From contig CM029663.1 in NCBI GenBank assembly GCA_017311315.1, positions 23,359,412 through 23,423,411 on the forward strand: a DNA stretch of 64,000 nt, given 5' to 3'. Position numbers and translations under genes: made by a program. Source of the DNA: Dendrocalamus latiflorus (taxonomy: Eukaryota > Streptophyta > Magnoliopsida > Poales > Poaceae). This document shows positions 1 through 10,699 of this stretch, piece by piece. Position 1 is the first letter of the stretch. Every line of letters starts with the position of its first letter. A model generated the notes under the pieces. It was not told where the DNA came from. It did no database searches and worked only from the letters and a program-made list of their open reading frames with translations.

Positions 1-832
1 TCATGAGGTTTTTTTCCTTGCCGGTTTGGTTTATGGCAGCACAATGTTGCAAGTTTGGAACCCTAAGAATTTAGTGGTTGACTTTGGAAAAACTAGATTA
101 AAATTTGTGGGAACTAGGAAGTAAAGCTTACTGAATATAGAGGATGAATCATTGCATTTTTTTAGTTGTGCACTTGAGCATGAACTTCAGGTAGTAGTTG
201 ATCATTCTCTGTACATTTGTTTTTACTGGATTTAATTTGATATAAAAGTATTTAGGTTAGTTGGTACAAACAATATACATATACAATACACTGCAATGCA
301 AACAGTTGATCCATCTGTTGATTATTAAGCTTTGGATCCATCTTTTCTTACTAGAAAGGGACGAATGTTTACATAATTACATACATAGCACAATTCATAT
401 TGCTCCATTTTATGATAGAAGATATCCAAACCCTCCTATTGCAATCACTTTCATCCTAAGGGAGCCTTTGAGAAATGACTGATGAGGATGGTGTCATGGT
501 GTTGTGATTGACACATTCATATGGTTAATTAATGTTATTTGCCAAGTGGAAGATTTTTGTGTTTTAATCAGTGTAGTTTGCCTGCAAAGGTATGGAGTTA
601 AGATGCTCCTTGTGCTGGGCATGTAGATCATTTGTACATTTTGTATTCTTCAGTTCTTCCTTTGGTATATAAGCTAGATCTTGTTTTCTAGAATTGTGTT
701 GTAGTTGTTCTTAAATTCCTGTTTAGCCACATCCTAACATTCTTTTCTAACATTCAGCACAAATTTGAATTGGATTAACTACTGTTTGCAAGTGAGAGAA
801 TGTGGTTGAATTACTATAAACGTTAATTGCAG
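1..832 (+). other. intron sequence upstream of the last CASP-like exon
   Basis: AT-rich sequence with no convincing coding frame. It ends in a pyrimidine-poor but usable acceptor (ttaattgcag) directly before the CASP-like exon, so most or all of it is probably the last intron of that gene. The donor and the earlier exons lie outside or were not recognised. The short open frame at 261-482 has no recognisable domain. Confidence 0.55.
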
Positions 833-1024
833 ATGTTGGCTTATCTCCTGTTATCAGCATCTTCAGCAGCACTTTCTCGTAATGATGTTTGGGTGTCTCG
901 ATTTGGAGTGGATCAGTTCGCCAAACTGATCAATGCTTCAGCCTCGATGGCGTTCTTAGCTTTCATTGCACTTGGTCTTAGCTCCATCATCTCGGCTTAC
1001 TATGTCTTCAGCTCAGTTTCTTGA
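833..1024 (+). CDS. CASP-like membrane protein, last exon (5' partial)
   Basis: This is the C-terminal exon of a CASP-like protein (UPF0497/DUF588 family), a four-helix plasma-membrane protein related to the Casparian strip scaffolds. The exon encodes about 63 residues. It has the typical third-helix end (AYLLLSASSAA), the short loop RNDVWVSRFG, and a last helix (ASMAFLAFIALGLSSIISAYYVF) followed by a very short tail and TGA at 1022-1024. The AG acceptor at 831-832 gives the frame, so the first ATG of the exon (833) is probably an internal Met and not the start. The loop and tail resemble the CASPL4 group, but the subgroup is uncertain. It is the only intact-looking host gene piece on the left side. 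Earlier exons would lie to the left of the window. Confidence 0.85.
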   Translation: MLAYLLLSASSAALSRNDVWVSRFGVDQFAKLINASASMAFLAFIALGLSSIISAYYVFSSVS

Positions 1025-1290
1025 ACCTATTTATGTGCATTACTTGATGTAAATACTATGTGTAGGTGTATCCTGCCAACCTTGATTTTTCTTTGTTTGT
1101 AGCTTGTACCACCCTTAATCCCCACAATTCTGGTTTCTGGTTGTGTTGCAACAATAGATTGAACTCAAGATTGGCTTTTCGAACAACGTAGATGTACCCT
1201 ACCAAGTGTACAAGCTGATCTTTTTTAGAGTGAACAAAACCAACTTGTTGACCTATGATTCTGTAATAAAAATGCTATCGAGCAAATCAT
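1025..1290 (+). terminator. 3'UTR and poly(A) signal of the CASP-like gene
   Basis: T-rich untranslated sequence follows the stop codon. An AATAAA signal lies at 1265-1270, about 240 nt after the stop, a normal 3'UTR length for a plant gene. Confidence 0.5.
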
Positions 1291-1299
1291 TCGAGGGAT

Positions 1300-2770
1300 T
1301 GTAAGACATAGTTAGGTGACAATTGGAATGCCAATGATATGTTCCCGTCGTGGTGAAATTGTTCATGCGAATTTTGTCCATTTCGTAGTACCTCTGCAGA
1401 GTGGTGGGCTCAAATGGGTGTGTGGACTGTAGAATGCAGGGATCTATGTGGGATATGGGTAGATTATACTAGCGTAGATTAAAAATCTTTTACTGCGTAA
1501 ACCAGGAAATTATGCTAGTAAAAGATCATAGATCATTACTACCAGACATGCAGTGCAGTGGAAGTACGGCTGAAGTAGTCGGTTTAACGTAGCACGTGTT
1601 GGTATAGTGGAAGTATCGATCGTTCTCAAGCTAACTGTCTTCTCGCCGCAATCGTCCTAATCAGCGTCATAGTTGCAGCAACGCCTCTATTGAAGTCCAC
1701 ACATCCAAAGATGGAATATCATACGTCGGTGTGTTAGTATTAGCGCACACGGCAAGGCTTGTGAGGTGGTGGCTAGGATTTTGGTGTGTGTGAACCAGAT
1801 GCATACCTCAACCCCATACCTCTAAATATAGTCCCTTGGTGGAACTCTATATTATGGGCATGTCGGTGATCGAGTAGCCGATCTGATGAAATAAAATAAG
1901 AAAGATGGTTGAATTCCTTGGAATGGATCAGCAAGAAAAGGGATGATCTTTATTACTTATGAAGGAAAATTAACTAGCCTTAATCTATCTTTCTCCTACA
2001 GCTTGGAAGAAGATTCTGATTGCCTGCCGATTAATCATGTTGGTAGTATGATTCTGGACTTAACCCGTCTTCTCTCGTCAGCCTTTAAATACCATTAAAG
2101 GGCGTCAATTATCCATTTGAGAATGTGTCTTCTTGAATCAACGTGTCTGACCGGGGGAGGGGGAGGTTGCTGTCAGAGAGAGATATCCGAAGGTAATTGC
2201 TCATTGGTTGTTGTCAGTGGGAGATAATCGTGCGATGCAACTACATGGCATTTGTTGTTAGAGACACAGGGTTGAAACATTATGCTGTTTGGGTTGAATA
2301 GAGCACGTGTCTTATCCGTCGCACGAAAGGGGTTCCCTAGAAGTGGGCTCTCAAACTAGTTCACAAATCCTCTGAGTGGTCTGCTGGTCGAGCAGAGTGT
2401 ACAATAATCCTCCAACTATTGTACTCGTGGAATAGCTATAGGAAGTTTACGATCACGGGGTCTTATGGCCTTAATTAAATATTAAATCTATATTTAATGA
2501 TTTATTCAATCCTCGTCAGCTAGCCCCGAACTTTAAGTGAATTTATAGTCCAAATTTTTTCAATTGAATTTCACTTTGGAAACTATTTTTTTAATGGTAA
2601 TAGTAAAGAAGCGGTTTTCATTCACTTAATGTTGAGAAACTAACTGGGAAACTGAAATGTTTTTTTAAGAAAGCGTGAAGCTAACAGGTACCACGCCAGG
2701 GTTTTCTTCAAGTTTTTCCGCCCCTTCACATTTGCACCTATTCAATCTTCTGCCCCTTTGCATTTGCACC
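1300..2770. other. intergenic sequence, no gene seen
   Basis: No open frame of note and no clean terminal repeats. The style of the last part (2100-2700), just before a gypsy gag remnant, suggests decayed LTR or leader sequence, but I cannot show LTR ends. Confidence 0.4.
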
Positions 2771-2827
2771 TATTCAACTGTAGCCTTGAATCCATCCAAT
2801 TTTTGAGTCTCAAACGCTATAGCAAAA

Positions 2828-3370
2828 ATGTCGGATTTGATTACCGATTGGCCAGTGTCTAATCTTAGACCGAAGATGCTGAAGGCCATGGAAGAGGAGT
2901 TACTCCCTGATAAGGTTTTGGTTTCGTAGACGTTGGCAATTGGGGAGAATTTCCCAAGCAAAAGCGACGGCGAAATCATAATCTTTTAGGCATACATAGA
3001 GTGCGATTCAGACCGCGGGTGCATCCGTTCTTGTCGGAAGTCCTAGAATTCTATGGGATCAAATTGGTTAACCTAGCCCCCAATTTGATCCTTTGTTTGA
3101 GCATCTTCATCCATCTTTCGAAACATATTTGGAGATTCCAATGAATTTGGAGCTCCTTAGATACTTCTACAAGATGACGGGAAGATGGGGGAAATCGACG
3201 ATGTCACGCGGGAGTTGCTCTCTGCGGCTCTTTGATGAAAAGGCAAGGGAGTACATCACAATGTACTCCAAATCTTCATGGTCATCCTGGAAGAAGCAGT
3301 GGTTCTACATGACACTCAATAAAGAAGATTGTCTCTCTTGTGCAGTCGGATTGCAGTCGAGAACCTAAGG
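2828..3370 (+). pseudogene. decayed gypsy extra-ORF remnant (putative gypsy-type transposon domain)
   Basis: Short interrupted plus-strand frames match the plant domain known as putative gypsy-type transposon (PF04195), found in extra ORFs of Tat-type elements. Recognisable pieces are GENFPSKSDGEIIIF near 2937, a stretch reading HPFLSEVLEFYGIKL near 3020-3065, LELLRYFYKMTGRWG near 3150, and a final block with EYITMYSKSSWSSWKKQWFYM at about 3250-3315. The last block keeps the family's W-x2-x-WFY signature. At least two stops and two frame changes separate the blocks, so it is a relic. No matching LTRs were found on either side. Confidence 0.6.
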
Positions 3371-3872
3371 TGGATGATCCTTGTCATTACCAATCATACC
3401 CAACACGGATGATCCTTCTTACAAGCAATCAAGAATCAAGCAAGAAATAAATAAGTGCAATATGAATTGCGGATGAAAGATGAAGTTTCATTGAACAATG
3501 GAGAGGCCTGAAGTCACCGTAGTTGGTCTAGTCGATACAAGTTTACAACTGACATTTTCTGAATGAAAAACAATCTAAACAAACCTAAGGACTAAAAGTA
3601 GTGGCCACAAAGGATATAAGAAGGTGGCCAAGGGGGTCAGCCTAGGGTTTGTGTGCCACCAAGGGGTGTACACAATCTGGGCTCGGATCCCAACACCTTT
3701 ACAAGGCCCAAGTTGGCCCAATAGGTGATGTAGCACATCTCTTTGATGATTGTGATGTGTAGATAGTGAATCTGAAGGTGGGGTTAGATCCATTGGAAAT
3801 GTCTCGTCGTAAGCTTTCCATTAAGTACTCGAACACCTCCAACGGACTTTGTATGTGAAAGTTATGACTGTT

Positions 3873-4530
3873 TTAAGTTGGTGCTATCATGCTGACTCCA
3901 AATTGGTCTGGAATTGAAATAGGGGCGGCTTGGACTTGCTGTGGTAGTAGTTCTCCTCCCCTCACCTTGGTTCCTAAGTATAATAACATCAGATGATTTA
4001 GGTAGCAATCTATCCTTAATAGGAAATTATGAATTCCTAGAAAAGAGCTCACCTGATAATTCAACTGTTGTGCATATGCCCTTGTTATAGGTCCTTGCCT
4101 AACATCTTGTGGATGGCTGTTATGTGTATCCAAGAAAGTGATGTCCTCATCATCCTCCCCCTCTTCTTCCAAGTATAGCTTCAAATCTGCAATGTTAAAT
4201 ATGGGAGTAACCCCAAAATCTGTAGGTAACTCAAGCTTTTATGCATTATCGTTAATTCTTTCAATAATCTTAAAAGGACCATCAGCTCTAGGCATCAACT
4301 TAGACTTTTTCAATTCTGAAAATCTATCTTTCTTAAATGCAACCAAACAAGACCACTAGATTCAAAATTATTTTCTTTCTATCTTTACTACTAACACCTT
4401 ATATTTCTCATTCATGCGCTCTATGTTTTCTTTTATAGTTTCATGCAGCTTAGGAACAAATTCAGTAGATTTCGTAGCATTAAGATTTAACCTCTCCGAA
4501 GATGGTAGAGGTAACAAATTAATTGGAGCA
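3873..4530 (-). pseudogene. 3' end of a Ty3/gypsy polyprotein (chromodomain end), decayed
   Basis: Read on the minus strand, the segment gives the integrase tail that precedes the end of many grass gypsy polyproteins. A block at 4138-4360 contains DLKLYLEEE-like residues preceded by a proline-rich, ADGPFK-like stretch. The acidic run EEEGEDDED and the phrase GPITRAYAQQLNYQVSSF at about 4040-4110 are typical of the last 100 residues of Retrosat2-like elements. Frame changes near 4180 and 4360 break it. Sequence at 3400-3870 to its left probably belongs to the 3' untranslated part or LTR of the same relic. Confidence 0.65.
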
Positions 4531-4789
4531 TGAGATATATGCCACTCGGAAAGTTGCCACTTCGAGATATGCCACTTGGTTTCCTAAAATTTGAAATTTG
4601 CCACTATAGTTTCTTGTTTCTTTGGTATATGCCATTTTCTCTACTTTTCCATATTTCCCATTATTTTCTCCTCTTTTCCCATTTTTCTTTAATTAAATAT
4701 CTTGAAATGCCCTTGCCCTTTCCTTTGATTGGATCGAACCAAACCAGATGCATGCCATTTTAGACCTCTGAATCAACTGAGCTCCTTGC

Positions 4790-5110
4790 CATGGCTGCGG
4801 CCGCCCCACTGTTAGACTCATCGGAACCACTACTCCACCTCCAAGCTCCTTGCCATGGCTGCTGCTCTGCCCCCAAACTACTAGCTGTGGATGCCACCCA
4901 GCCCCCGAGCTCGTAGCCATGGCTGTTGCCTCGCCCCTGAGCTCCTTGCCGTGGACGCCGCCCTACCCACAAGCTCGTTGTCATGGACGCTGCCCTGCCC
5001 ACAAGCTCCTCGCCATGGCCTCTACTCCTTTGAGCTCCTCGCTTTGAGCTCACCGTGGTCACCGCTCTGCCCCTGAGGTCCTCGCCATGGACGCCACTCG
5101 GCCCATGAGC
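4790..5110. repeat. GC-rich minisatellite, units of about 40-45 bp
   Basis: Seven or eight diverged units each start near the word agctcctygccatgg (for example at 4780, 4846, 4911 and 4950) and continue with gctgc-cccgcc text. The units keep long open frames on both strands, which explains the overlapping ORFs there. No domain is recognisable. Confidence 0.6.
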
Positions 5111-5174
5111 TCATCGCTGTAGATGCCAAAATTCACCATCCTATCCAGTGATCATTGACGGTGGGCGCGCAAAG

Positions 5175-5262
5175 GCCGGTCTTCGAATCCCAGCGGCCAT
5201 GATCGTCGGCGTCGCGTATTTTGAAGCCGGTCTTCGAATCCCAGCGGCCATGATCGTCGGCG
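5175..5262. repeat. direct repeat, two 37-bp copies spaced 51 bp apart
   Basis: The word gccggtcttcgaatcccagc followed by ggccatgatcgtcggcg occurs at 5175-5211 and again at 5226-5262 without visible change. It lies at the left end of the antisense gene of the Tat-like element. Confidence 0.8.
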
Positions 5263-5297
5263 ACGTCTTGCGGACCTTCCGGCTGGAGCTGGCGTAG

Positions 5298-7570
5298 GTG
5301 ACCACGAACGCGATAGCCCGCCTGGCTGTTTACAGCTGGGCGCTGCGAACAGAGGCGTGTTGGCCTAGCGCCTCGCTGTTCGTGTTCCTCAATGACACGC
5401 GATGCCAGCCGAAGAAGCTAGAAGGAGGGGCGTTCTCCAACTTTGGCAGCGTCAACTTCGTTCTGCGGCCCCAATGCTTGAAGATCTTCCCTGCCAACTC
5501 AACCGGACGAAGTGGGAATCGAACTGGATGAGGCGGTGGTTCTACCACCGTGTGGCGAGCGGCAGCAGCCTCGAGTGCACAAGCCAGCCAATGTCGTTCA
5601 ACATCTCGCCAAGCGTGATGATCAATGACGAGGACAAGTGGAGAGCGCGGAGGCTTGTGGGGATCACCCTCTGATTCAACATGCGCGAACTCGCCGAGGA
5701 GTTTGTCATGTACGGAGTGGCACCACTTGCCGGCGGTCGATGGCACGTCCTGCCTGGAGGCCTTCGACGTGACGGTGTCTGGCCGTCCGTGTCCTCGCTG
5801 TTAAGGCCCTCCAATCCTTGTAAGTTTTGCATTGGAGGTCTCCCTGGTTTTTTTGACTTCGCCTCGCCTTGCTTGTAGGATTTCTCTTGGAAGACGCGGA
5901 ACGCGCGGTGGTCGTGTTCTTCGGACCGTATGAGGCCAAGGAGCACTGCCTGCGCGAAGCCGCGACCGAGGCAGCGAAGTTGGGGTGGATAAACAGGGTG
6001 TGCGAAGCTCTAGGGATTCCTGTGCAAGAGCGCGCCGCTCTGACCTTGGGCCGGGCTCGCCACTGCGACGGCAACGACAAGGGGGAGGGGTCGCCCCCGT
6101 GGTGGAGGGCCCGGTCCCCCGCGGCCGTATCCAGCCCAGCGGCCGCCGCTCCCATCAACTCTGCAGGAGCCGAGGGTGTGACGGCTGCCGACTCCGACTC
6201 GACGAAGTATGTCGATTTGGACCTTGAGGCAGGGGCGGAGGAGGTGGCTACAGGTGAGGAGTCCCTAGGCGGCACCAAGGACTAAGGGTGCGGCGCGGAC
6301 AACCAGGAGGGCGAAGCGTCCTCGCCTGCGCTGGTTGCCGAGGACGAGGGATCTTCGCCCCGGTCTCCGAAATTGAAGCGGCCGCGGAAACGGTCGCCCT
6401 CACAGCCGGAGAGGGGGTTTGCTGTGGCGATCGGGATCGGGGGCATGTTGGAATCCGACTCTAACATAGAGGCCTCCCGGCCTGAGGAGCCGGCTGCCTC
6501 AGGCGGCGCTGGTGTTCTCACGATTCCTTTCGGGGCAAAGGGGACACCCCAACGGACCCAGCCAGTTGACGCCGAAGGTAAGCTTGACTCCCTTCATACG
6601 GTCCTGCGAGGCTTCCCTAAAGCTCTCTGGCCACTATCTTGTAGTATTAGCGGAGGCACGGTCCCCCGGTCATGGACAGTCCTCGAGGGATGGAGACATC
6701 CCAGGGGTGGCATCGGCAGCCGCGCCCTCGAAATTGTCGCCGCAGAGGCCACACGACTCGAATTTGCTAACGACTGCGTTGCGCAGACACTCGCCCTTGC
6801 TCGAGCCCTGCAGGCGGCCCGCGCCCGCGAGCGGGGGGCGCTAGAAGACCGGCTGCGTGCTGCCGAAGAGGCCTTACGCACAGCCGAAGAGGCCCACTCC
6901 GTCAAGGACGATCGTGTCCAGTTCCTAGAGACGGAGGGCGCGAAGGTGATCTCAAACGCTCGGGCGCTCGCGGCGGAGGCATAGCACACGACCATCGAGG
7001 AGCGCGATGGCTTCCTCCAGCAAATCGCCGTGCTGAAGGAGGAGAAGGGTCGCCTCACCGTGTCTCTTGGGGAAAAGGACCGGGCTCTGGGCGATGCCTC
7101 AGTGGCGGCGTGGGACGCTATGCTGGCTCTGGAAAGTGCCCTCGAAGACCTCTCCGTCGATGTGCCGCCTCGCGCCTTCGGTCCCGAAGACCTGTCGCGG
7201 ACGCTGCGTCAAATCAGGGAAGCTTCCAGCTTCACTCTCAATACCGCCAAGACCTTCGGTAACCACTGCTCCTTCGTGACCTCGCGCTTAGCCTTCGCGC
7301 TGCTTCAGCACCGAGGCTATCGGCACGTCGACGAGTTGGCCGACCCCCAGCTAAGCCGGGGTGATGTCGGGCACCGTGCGCGCCGTTCGCGACACCGTCC
7401 GGGCCTTGCACGACCGAATCTGGGACTACATTGAGGAGGCCGTAGTGAAGGTAGCGCTACGACAGACCCTGCACGGTGAGGGTAACTTCGGCCAATGGCT
7501 TGACGAAGTTCCACGGCGCAATGAAGACGGTGCCACCGTCCCGGAACATGGAGCAGACCCACAGGTGTGA
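5298..7570 (+). pseudogene. antisense extra ORF of the Tat-like element, broken
   Basis: Plus-strand coding-like sequence antisense to gag. Early part: frames at 5402-5674 contain the block ESNWMRRWFYHRV, like the WFY block of the PF04195 domain, followed by MRELAEEFVMYGVAPL at 5681. Later part: one frame runs from 6373 to 7434, broken only by a TAG at 6982-6984. It holds a proline/serine-rich linker and then about 200 residues of alpha-helical, Ala/Glu/Arg-rich coiled coil (for example RALQAARARERGALEDRLRA near 6800). A frame change near 7350-7430 leads into a last block ending at 7570 (RIWDYIEEAVVKVALRQTL). Several stops and frameshifts make this copy non-functional. Such ORFs are known in Tat elements. 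Their role is not established. Confidence 0.65.
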
Positions 7571-7654
7571 TACCGGGGTCCTAGAGTGTAGGCGTGCGTT
7601 GCGATGTATGCGCTCTTTTTGTAAACTGGCGCCCTGCAGCTCCCCCTTTTTATG

Positions 7655-7660
7655 AATAAA
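7655..7660 (+). terminator. poly(A) signal after the antisense ORF
   Basis: AATAAA about 85 nt after the stop of the last coding block, in the same orientation as the antisense gene. This supports the idea that the extra ORF was an independent transcription unit. A second AATAAA-like word (caataaag) occurs near 7960. Confidence 0.45.
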
Positions 7661-8061
7661 GTGGAAATTGCCTCCGTGTTCTGATTACTTGTACTATTTT
7701 TGCCCCGGGCAGCTGCTTGATAGGGGCTGGTTTGCTAGTCTCTGACCTCGTGACCCGACGACGTCTTCGGCATTGGGGGTGGGCCGAGGACTCGCTGAAC
7801 TCTTGGGCGGGCCGGGCTTCAGCGGGTGAGACTTCGACACGGGAGTATATTAAGGTGGAGTTGGACGAGTAGCGACCCTAAATACTCCAGGGCGCTTGTA
7901 AACATTAGCTCTTCGCAAATGTCATTGCCGACTGTCCCTGTAATCATTCTTTTACGATTGCAATAAAGACTTTGGTTGGAGTACGTGTCCCTGTCGCTTT
8001 TCATGATCGTTCCTGCCTTCGACCAACTCGTAGGACTTAGCGCTCCGTCCTCACGCCCCCT

Positions 8062-8462
8062 AGCCGAGGTAGACGCTCGAGTGCTCCATCCCCACTCTTC
8101 GAAGTGGCGGCAGCGGAGCTGGCGATTAGCCGAAGTAGACGCTCGAGTGCTTCGTCCCCTACCCTTCGAAGTGGCAGCAGCGAAGCTGGCGACTAGCCAA
8201 ACTATATGCTCGAGCGCTCCGTCCCTTACCCTCCGAAGTGGCGGCAGTGGAGCTGGAGACTAGCCGAAGTAGACGCTCGAGCGCTCCGTCCCTACCCTTT
8301 GAAGTGGTGGCAACGGAGCTGGCGACTAGCCGAAGTAGACGCTCGAGCGCTCCGTCCCCTACCCTTCGAAGTGGCAGCAGCGGAGTTGGCGACTAGCCGA
8401 AGTAGACGCTCGAGCGCTCCATTCCCTACCCTTCGAAGTGGCGGAGCTGACGACTAGCCACA
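8062..8462. repeat. tandem repeat, about 67-bp unit, six copies
   Basis: Six head-to-tail units beginning agccgaagtagacgctcgag, each passing through acccttcgaagtggcagcag and ending ctggcgact. Units 1-5 are 65-67 bp. The last is shorter. The divergence between units is visible by eye (for example agccaaactatatgctcgag in unit 3). Array in the 3' part of the Tat-like element. Confidence 0.85.
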
Positions 8463-9044
8463 CAATCTTACCGCTATTTGTACTCCGTAGAGCACGCTGA
8501 GGCGTGAGGCCACCGTGCGAATGGGAGCACACATATATATGCAGATAGCACCTAGCAGCATCAAATGCTTGTGAAGAGTGCACCTCTCTTACCTGCTACT
8601 TGTTGTGACCGACATGTTCGATGCTGCTAGCATTTCTTATGGTGCGCTGACAACGCGAGGCAGCTAGTAGATGCTGGCGCCCCCTCACGCCTTGCATTTA
8701 TTGACATGAGAGTGCTAGACCAACAGCTGCCGCTCGCGTATTGAGCTTGGAGATGAAGTCCACGAGACCCCAGCCGAGCAGGCGCATCCCGTGAAGACAA
8801 ACCCGAGAGCAGAGCTGCTACATGGTGCTGTCTTTTGCGTGCAGGAAGCAAAGGAGAAGGGTGTGAGCACTGCTTTGTGTTCCATCACACATGCATGCGG
8901 CTAGCGCGCCACCAAAGCGATGCACTCCCTGGTGCGACGCACGCGAAGGCGCGTTATCCAGGAGGTGTGCCGCTAAGGCGATACACTCCCTAGTGAATTT
9001 TTTATACTCCGTAGAGCTACTTGGGATGGCAAGTTCTTGACGCT

Positions 9045-9815
9045 TTATACTCCAAAGAGTGCACGCGAAGGCCGCGCGTCTTATTTTATACTCACGTAGA
9101 GTGCGCGCGGAGGCCGCACGTCTTATTTATACTCACGAAGAGTGCACGCGGAGGCCGCGTGTCTTATTTTATACTCACGAAGAGTGCGCGCAGAGACCGC
9201 GTGTTTTATTTTATACTCACGAAGAGTGTGCGTGGGGACCGTGTGTCTTATTTTATACTCACGAAGAGTGTGTGCGGAGACCGCGTGTCTTATTTTATAC
9301 TCACGAAGAGTGCGCGCGGAGACCGCGTGTCTTATTTATACTCACGTAGAGTGTGCACGGAGACCGCGTGTCTTATTTATACTCACGTAGAGTACACGCG
9401 GAGACAGGGTATCTTATTTTATACTCACAAACAGTGCGCGCGGAGACCGCGTGTCTTATTTTATACTCACGAACAGTGCGCGCGGAGACCGTGTGTCTTA
9501 TTTATACTCATGAAGAGTGCGCGTGGAGGCTACGTCTTATTTATACTCACAAAGAGTGCGCGCGAAGACCGCGTGTCTTATTTATACTCACGAAGAGTGC
9601 GCGCGGAGACCGCGTGTCTTATTTTATACTCACGAAGAGTGCGCGCGGAGGCCGTGTGTCTTATTTATACTCACGAAGAGTGTGTGCGAAGGTCGCTTGT
9701 CTTATTTTATACTCACGAAGAGTGCGCGCGGAGACCGCGTGTCTTATTTTATATTCACGAAGAGTGCCCCCGGAGACCGCGTGTCTTATTTATACTCTGT
9801 AGAGTGCACGCGGAG
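9045..9815. repeat. tandem repeat, alternating 40- and 42-bp units, about 19 copies
   Basis: About nineteen units with consensus words actcacgaagagtgcgcgcg, gagaccgcgtgtc and ttattttat. Units come in two lengths that differ by ttatttat versus ttattttat-type endings (40 and 42 bp). Because 42 is a multiple of three, long open frames run through the array in all plus-strand frames. They are by-products of the repeat. Located between the RT stump and the 67-bp array of the Tat-like element, where Tat elements often hold satellite-like repeats. Confidence 0.9.
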
Positions 9816-9883
9816 GCGGGCCTCCGCATGTCTTTACACAGAATGAGACAAGTTTTGCAAATGGTGGACTTTATTGATCTTCC

Positions 9884-10075
9884 GTTTGCATAGGCGAGCG
9901 ATTTACAAAAGGCAGGATACTAACCGCTGACCGCTCGAGGACAGGTTCGACGCTGACCGCTGTTGCTGTGGCGGCGAGGTAGAGCAAGAGGGGAGCCTCT
10001 GGTGCTAGAGCGATCAATGTGGGAAGGCCTGCGAGGTGCTTTTTGAGGCAGTCGGAAGCCTTCGCGCGGTCCTGT
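9884..10075 (-). pseudogene. RT/RNase H junction stump of the Tat-like element
   Basis: A minus-strand frame reads ASDCLKKHLAGLPTLIALAP and then EAPLLLYLAATATAVSVEPV before a stop near 9884. This is the connection region between the RT thumb and RNase H in gypsy polyproteins (family pattern LKxxLxxxPxLxxPxxxxxLLLYLAxxxxAVS). It sits immediately after the protease, so the whole RT fingers and palm are deleted. The RNase H catalytic part and integrase are also absent. Confidence 0.65.
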
Positions 10076-10080
10076 CCTCC

Positions 10081-10632
10081 TTAGGATTCTCGGTGGACCT
10101 TGTGGTGCGGGCCCCGAGCACCAAGCTCTATGCGTTGGGCGAGGTCTTGGTCACCGAAGGTGGTGATGATACCTTGCGGGCCCATGAGCTTCATGCATAA
10201 GAAACCATGGTGTGGGACTGCCTCGAAGGAGTTGATGGTTGGGCACCCTAGTATGGCGTTGTACAGGTACGGGATATCGACGACGTCGAAGGTGGCGTCT
10301 TCACTCCTCACGTTGTTGCCCTGGCCAAAGGAGACTTGTAGGCATATCTGGCCCAACGCCTTCAGCGGCTGACCCCCGAAGCCCTGCAATGGGATTCCCG
10401 AGGGGCCTAAGCGACTCCGGGGGATCCTCATCTGGTCGAAGGCCGCCATGAACAGGATGTTCGTTGAGCTGCCTCCATTGACCAGGACGCGTTTGACATC
10501 GCATCCTGCGATGACGACCTGGATGACCAGGGAATCTTGGCGAGGGAACTCCACGCCCTCAGCGTCAGCGGGCGTGAAGGTAACTTGGTGCTGCGCCCAC
10601 TCCGGCGGTGCTTGCACCAAGTACGCTGCCAC
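10081..10632 (-). pseudogene. retropepsin (aspartic protease) domain of the Tat-like element
   Basis: A 183-codon open stretch with the Tat/Athila-type retropepsin fold. The active-site segment is RVLVNGGSSTNILF near 10455-10490, the flap region is around LGPSGIPLQGFGG, and the second hydrophobic motif is YLYNAILGCPTINSF. In this lineage the active-site triplet is usually DGG/DSG-like with Asp. Here the codon is AAT (Asn) at 10477-10479, so the catalytic Asp is lost. The start of the frame is arbitrary because gag and protease are one polyprotein. Confidence 0.75.
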
Positions 10633-10699
10633 ATGGTGTAGCCTCCGCGCGTAGGCCTCCTATTGCCGCGCCGAGGAGAACTCCAGCGAAGAGCCCCCG

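Noticed and set aside
6578..6644. 67-bp intron (GTAAGC...TTGTAG) in the antisense ORF
   Set aside because: The signals look good, but the frame is also open without splicing, and splicing would move the reading out of the conserved coiled-coil frame.
9045..9815. CRISPR-like array
   Set aside because: Units are contiguous and diverged with no unique spacers. The DNA is from a plant nuclear genome.
9021..9893. 290-codon ORF as a repeat protein gene
   Set aside because: It is the translation of a 40/42-bp tandem array that is open in several frames. The frame has no start context, and the length alternation breaks codon periodicity.
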